64,000 nt of DNA from Strigops habroptila (lineage: Eukaryota > Chordata > Aves > Psittaciformes > Psittacidae). Location: NCBI RefSeq assembly GCF_004027225.2, contig NC_044291.2:9036707-9100706 (forward strand). The letters run 5' to 3'. The translations under genes and the position numbers were made by a program. Shown here one piece after another: positions 59,581 through 64,000 of the stretch (its first letter is position 1; every line of letters starts with the position of its first letter). The notes below the pieces were generated by a model. It saw only the letters and a list, made by a program, of their open reading frames with translations, was not told the DNA's origin and made no database searches.

Positions 59581-61639
59581 AGAGGCTGCAAGTGGGAAAA
59601 ACCAACAAGCTGTGAGGGAATTTTGCTTTTCAGATAATTCTTTGATGCCAGTTTTTTTAAAATGTAACTTTTGCTGCTTCATTTCTGTATAGGTTAACCT
59701 AGAACAATTTTTAGCAACGATAGATTAGAGTTTGCCTCTACAAAAGCAATGAGCTTATAATTAGATCCAATCAGTCTTATCAGGTAGTCAAGGAGTCAAA
59801 GTGTTGACTGTGGTGCAGTCATATCCTGTGTCAACAGATAGGGATCCTTTTAAGAGCCACCACTGTAGTCCAGTAAACCCATTATTTCATCCACCGGAAA
59901 TCTCGGCTCCAATGCTCAGTGCAAATCATTTGTACTCTTTCCCAGAGGTCATTGACTCACTGGCTTTGCCCACACAACAGGACTGGGACGTGAGGGCTGT
60001 TGAATCACTCTTCCAGGCTCACGGACATACTGGCACACATGATGGCTCTTGATCCCCATTTGCATGCCCACACTTGAACATCCCATCAGAGGACGGTTTG
60101 GTCCCAGCTCTTGCTCTGGCCTGCATGGTCATGGACTGAGAACATACCCACAAACGAGGAATGGTGTGTATAGCAGAGGGCTCCTCATCCCACAGGTGAG
60201 ATTCTGACAAGAGATTCCAGGAGAAGAGATGACGGATATTGATCTGCTGACAAGTTTCAGGAATTGACTCATTTATTTCCTTGGCACTTGAGAAAGGCCC
60301 AATTAAGAAGCAGCAAACTTCTGACCTCAGAAAGCAGCCAGAAACATCAGCCTTACAGAGACTCGTACCTGGAGCCTGTACATGGGGCTGGGCTGTTCCA
60401 ACAAGTCTCCTTCCTCACCCACTCAAGGTGTAATTCAACCTATGAAGCTGACAGAGCAATAATGTCTTTCAGTGAATTGCTTCATTAACCACACCCCGGC
60501 AGCCTTTGCTTGTGCTGAGATGACTCCTCTCAATGTTCTTCCACCATTCCAAACAGGCTTCAGGCTTCAGAGGTGCAACTTCATCCTAATTACACCACTA
60601 CTTTTCCCAAAACCTGCCTGGTATCAGAGCACACTTTGTCTGGTGCATTCAAGCCTGCTGTAAGCTGGTTTCTTTGCTGTGACAGACCCATTTTTCCACC
60701 TCAGGCCCGTAAACCTACATCCTAGTGGCTAACCAATTACCAGCCTCTGCCAGGCCCTTCTGCAGACTGACCATGAGATGAGATTTGGCCATCATGTCTC
60801 CCACAGATCTAGTCTTCCCAGACTGCTTTTGTCCTCCTGCCACATCTACCCACAAAGCCAGATGTGTTCATAGTCCAAGCTTGTCTAGCGTCCACCTTAA
60901 GAGCTCTCCTCTTGTGGTGGGAACCTCACTGCTCAGTTCATACTAGCACCAGGCTTATATAACCCCTCCACACAGCGACCTGGGAGTCAGGTGGTTCTGT
61001 TGAGAGGTCCCATCTTATTACTGCTCACTCTGATAGTCTGAAGCTAGGTTTTGGAGCAGATGGTTATTTTCTCCCTGGTCAGCATTTGAGTGGTCAACAC
61101 TCTGCAAGTGCCGTGATGTGATGACTGTATGTGGTCCCAGGTTACTATATCTAGCCAGTGTAGGATGTAGGCATACTCTTGCTGTTTGATATGCTTTTCC
61201 AACCATTCACGGAGAGAACTAATTCCCAGTTCCCTAGAAAATTCCAATGATGAGACTCAAATCAAAACCTTAAATCAAATTACAAATCTCAGAGCAACCA
61301 ACCAAAAGCAATTGCATTCGAGGACATGCATGCAAACACGTAACTGTCCAGATAGGAGTCTTCCCTCTGCATAAACGTCATCTCAAAAAACCAGGAGGAA
61401 TTTCACAGTTTTACTCATGAATGCACCATTTTTTCGTTTGGGGAAGCTACAGAATTGTTCAACATTCAGGGGCATCACTCCAAGAAAAATAGGCCTAATC
61501 TGTCCAAGAAAAATATATCTCAGGAACTGTTCGTATGATACCTGTGTTTCACAGGTGTTGAGGGGCCCAGTGAGTTAATATTGATAGAGCACTTACTAGT
61601 CCTTCATAGTGAGAAGCCACATAAACACTCAAGATAAAT

Positions 61640-62075
61640 CACAGAATCCCAGAATCATCAGGGTTGAAGGGACCTCTGGAGATCATCTGGTCCGACCCCT
61701 TGCCAGGGCAGGGCTACCCAGAGCAGGTCACACAGGAACGTGTCCATGGTGGGTTTGAGATGTCTCCAGAGAGGAAGACTCCACAACCCCCCTGGGCAGC
61801 CTGTCCAAGTGCTCTGACACCCTCAACGGAAAGAAGTTCTTGCTTGTGTTGAGGTGAAATTTGTTGTGTTTTAGTTTATGGACATTGCTCCTTGTCCTAT
61901 CGCTGGGCACCTCTGGAAGGAGTCTAGCACCATCCTCCTGGCACCCACCATTGAGATACCGATCTGCATTGGTGAGATCCCCTCTCAGGCTGCTCTTCTG
62001 TAGACTAACCAGGCCCAGCTCCCACAATCTCTCCTCATCAGAGAGATGCTCCAGACCCCTTGTGCAAACTTGCTG
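61640..62075 (-). repeat. CR1 LINE 3' fragment
   Basis: It begins CACAGAATCCCAGAATCATC, then GGGACCTCTGGAGATCATC. The copy extends on the minus strand into the ORF2 tail, reading EERLWELGLVSLQKSSLRGD and KFHLNTSKNFFPLRVSEHLD. It is a more divergent, older subfamily. The 116-codon open stretch there is LINE-derived. Confidence 0.9.
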
Positions 62076-64000
62076 CATAAATCATAAATGTTGCATAAAG
62101 CTAATCTGAGTCTTATGGTAATTCTATAAAACTGAGATGATTTTGCTCTTCTGTTCACATTTTCACAGATGTTTATGTTATCCCTGGAACGTGAATTTGT
62201 TCAGCATCAAATGCAACAAAGCAAGTGAGGGTTGCATCAGTCCCTCCTCATTCACATTTCTATCACTTCTGCATTTGAAACCACGACAGCAATTCACGCC
62301 ACGCAAAAATAATATTCTCTCTCCCTCTGTAATTTTCTTTCCCTTGTCCCACCTCACCTCTCATCCTACTACAAGGTCGTGGTATAAGTATGATTTATCC
62401 ACTGCCAGAAGAGGCTCATGAGACCTCACAGGCCTTACATAGTGTCTCTTGTTTTGATTTGCATCTTGGGTTCTGGGCTAAACCACCTTATGAATCACAA
62501 TGAAATTTATCATATATTAATTTAGCAAAGCAGCTTATATATTGCAATTTCCAGGGACAAAAGACAAGGTCAGCCTTTTATGGATAGATGGAAAACAACC
62601 TTAATGCTGGCTGACAACTAGTCTCCAATCCTCTACCAGGTCATCTAGGCTAAACTAAAGCAGAGTTTTGCAAAAGAGAAACACCATCTTCCATGCATCC
62701 AAATACATCTCTACATACCAATCAAAAGGCTGACCCTGAGAGGTCACTGTACCCCCAGCAAGATCTGATCATCTGTATGCCCGGAAATAGTCCCAGTGTT
62801 CTTTGATTGCAATTCAGTTAAAAGGGGGAGAAACAGAAAGCTTTGAAACACAAAGAAATTTACTGTGTTTGCTGTATATTTAACATTCTCTCCTTTACAA
62901 AGCAATATTTGGGCTCCAGTACCATGAAATATTTGTTTTCATTATCAAATGGTTTTTACAGGAGGAGAATCCATAAACAATAAGGAATGACCCCACTGCA
63001 AGACAAACACTACGAACTCAAGCCTGAGTGATATTTGTGCCTGCATCTTTCTGCAGTGTCAGAATAAAAAATTGCAATTGCTTGTCTGTACTTCACATTC
63101 AACAAAAAAGTACTTGTGGTGGGTTTGTAATCTGGGTGTCAACAAAAGGAAAATCCCTTTGGATTAATGAAAATACCATAAGATCATGCAGTCTCATATA
63201 GGGCTGCTGAAAGAGGGGGGTTGAAATGTTAAGAGCACCCTAAAAACAGCGTCATGTACAATCTTTATGTCTTTTTCAGCCTGCTTCAATCCTGAAATCT
63301 GTGTATTTGCTTCACAGATTTAGAAACATAAAACTGATCTAGGAGAACTTTTCCATGCTATTTCCACCTAGGACCCTGAAATTTCTCACAATACATCCCA
63401 TTTCTGAGAATATCAATTTGAAGATCAGCTCCCAAAGAACAGACATGGAAAAGTGCAATTATTTCTTAATCCCTAATTTCATTTCAGGTAAGGTAAGAGT
63501 TTTGTGTGGGCAAGCAGCTTCTTCAGAACTGCAGCCAACAGAAAGGGTGTGTTGGAGGGAGGGGAAGAGCGATACAAGTGAGGAGTCTCCCACGCCAAGC
63601 ACACGAGACAGCTGCCAGCAATCCATTTGAGGGTACTCTTCCACAACCCACCTAGGGAAACCATAGAGGTATTACTCAAATAACCAGGTTTCTGGAAGAG
63701 ACAAAGTGGGCTGAAAAACTCAGATCAGGAACTGTGTAATTAATACCAATCAAAATAAGGAAGCAGGCTCAGCGTGGCCTAATTTGATGTGGGCACCCTT
63801 TCTCTGCTGGTCATGAAGGTGTATCCACCTATGACTGCCGCTATAGCCTCCAGACCTGGCACAGTAACTCCACCTATTTCCTCCTGTTGGAGCCATGACA
63901 AATCACAAGTATCAGGAAGTGATGGTGCAGTATTTCCAGAAGTGTCCCAGCACTGCCTGCTGTCTGCAGCTGAAGGTCTACCATGAGGGCATTTCCACAG
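62076..64000. other. Intergenic right end, no supported gene
   Basis: No TNFSF15 exon or other known coding sequence is visible. AT-rich unique-looking DNA. Confidence 0.6.

Larger units (their letters stand above)
56193..61639. other. Intergenic with three small CR1 pieces
   Basis: Between the CR1 fragments at 57958, 58803 and 59460, I see no gene. Short open frames on both strands lack motifs. Confidence 0.6.

Noticed and set aside
33302..64000. Expected neighbour TNFSF15 downstream of TNFSF8
   Set aside because: Vertebrate synteny places TNFSF15 next in this direction, but no open frame on either strand carries its TNF-homology domain or transmembrane exon. It probably lies beyond 64000.
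1..64000. tRNA, rRNA or known small RNA genes
   Set aside because: I saw no A/B-box pairs in a cloverleaf layout or rRNA-like sequence. A covariance-model scan was not possible here, so small ncRNAs cannot be excluded.

Overview
This window looks like a piece of a bird nuclear genome. The evidence is about eighteen CR1 (chicken-repeat-1) LINE fragments, most with 3' tails of ATTCTATG-type repeats, and one recognisable multi-exon vertebrate gene of the TNF ligand superfamily. Most bases are non-coding, and there is no bacterial-style gene packing. The CR1 sequence types suggest a non-galliform bird, but that is a weak inference.

The one gene I can support is TNFSF8 (CD30 ligand, CD153) on the + strand. 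It has four coding exons at 18525-18719, 25804-25849, 32303-32374 and 32904-33301. All three introns have GT/AG ends, with phases 0, 1 and 1. The exons join into 236 codons, close to the roughly 234 residues of human CD30L. The protein is type II: a short cytoplasmic tail, one transmembrane helix, a short stalk and a C-terminal TNF-homology domain. A TATA box at 18516-18523 lies directly upstream of the first in-frame ATG. This makes the second in-frame ATG (18582) a serious candidate for the true start.

Layout: 1-18.4 kb is intergenic, with CR1 fragments at about 5.1, 6.4 and 14.7-15.5 kb. TNFSF8 occupies 18.5-33.3 kb, with CR1 copies in introns 1 and 2. From 33.3 to 64 kb the window is intergenic and rich in retroelements. 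It holds a 564-bp solo LTR with a 4-bp target duplication (40884-41447), a long, frameshifted antisense CR1 that keeps endonuclease and reverse-transcriptase motifs (44606 to about 47930), and a CR1-inside-CR1 nest (51620-52180). It also holds a 68-bp tandem duplication (51411-51546) and an unexplained fold-back inverted repeat with 84-bp arms (52404-52487 / 52700-52783).

By known vertebrate synteny (TNC - TNFSF8 - TNFSF15, all in one direction), TNC should lie left of the window and TNFSF15 to the right. I see no exon of either inside. CR1 fragments make up roughly 8 kb (about 13%), and about two thirds are antisense to TNFSF8. I found no tRNA, rRNA, CRISPR or prokaryotic feature.
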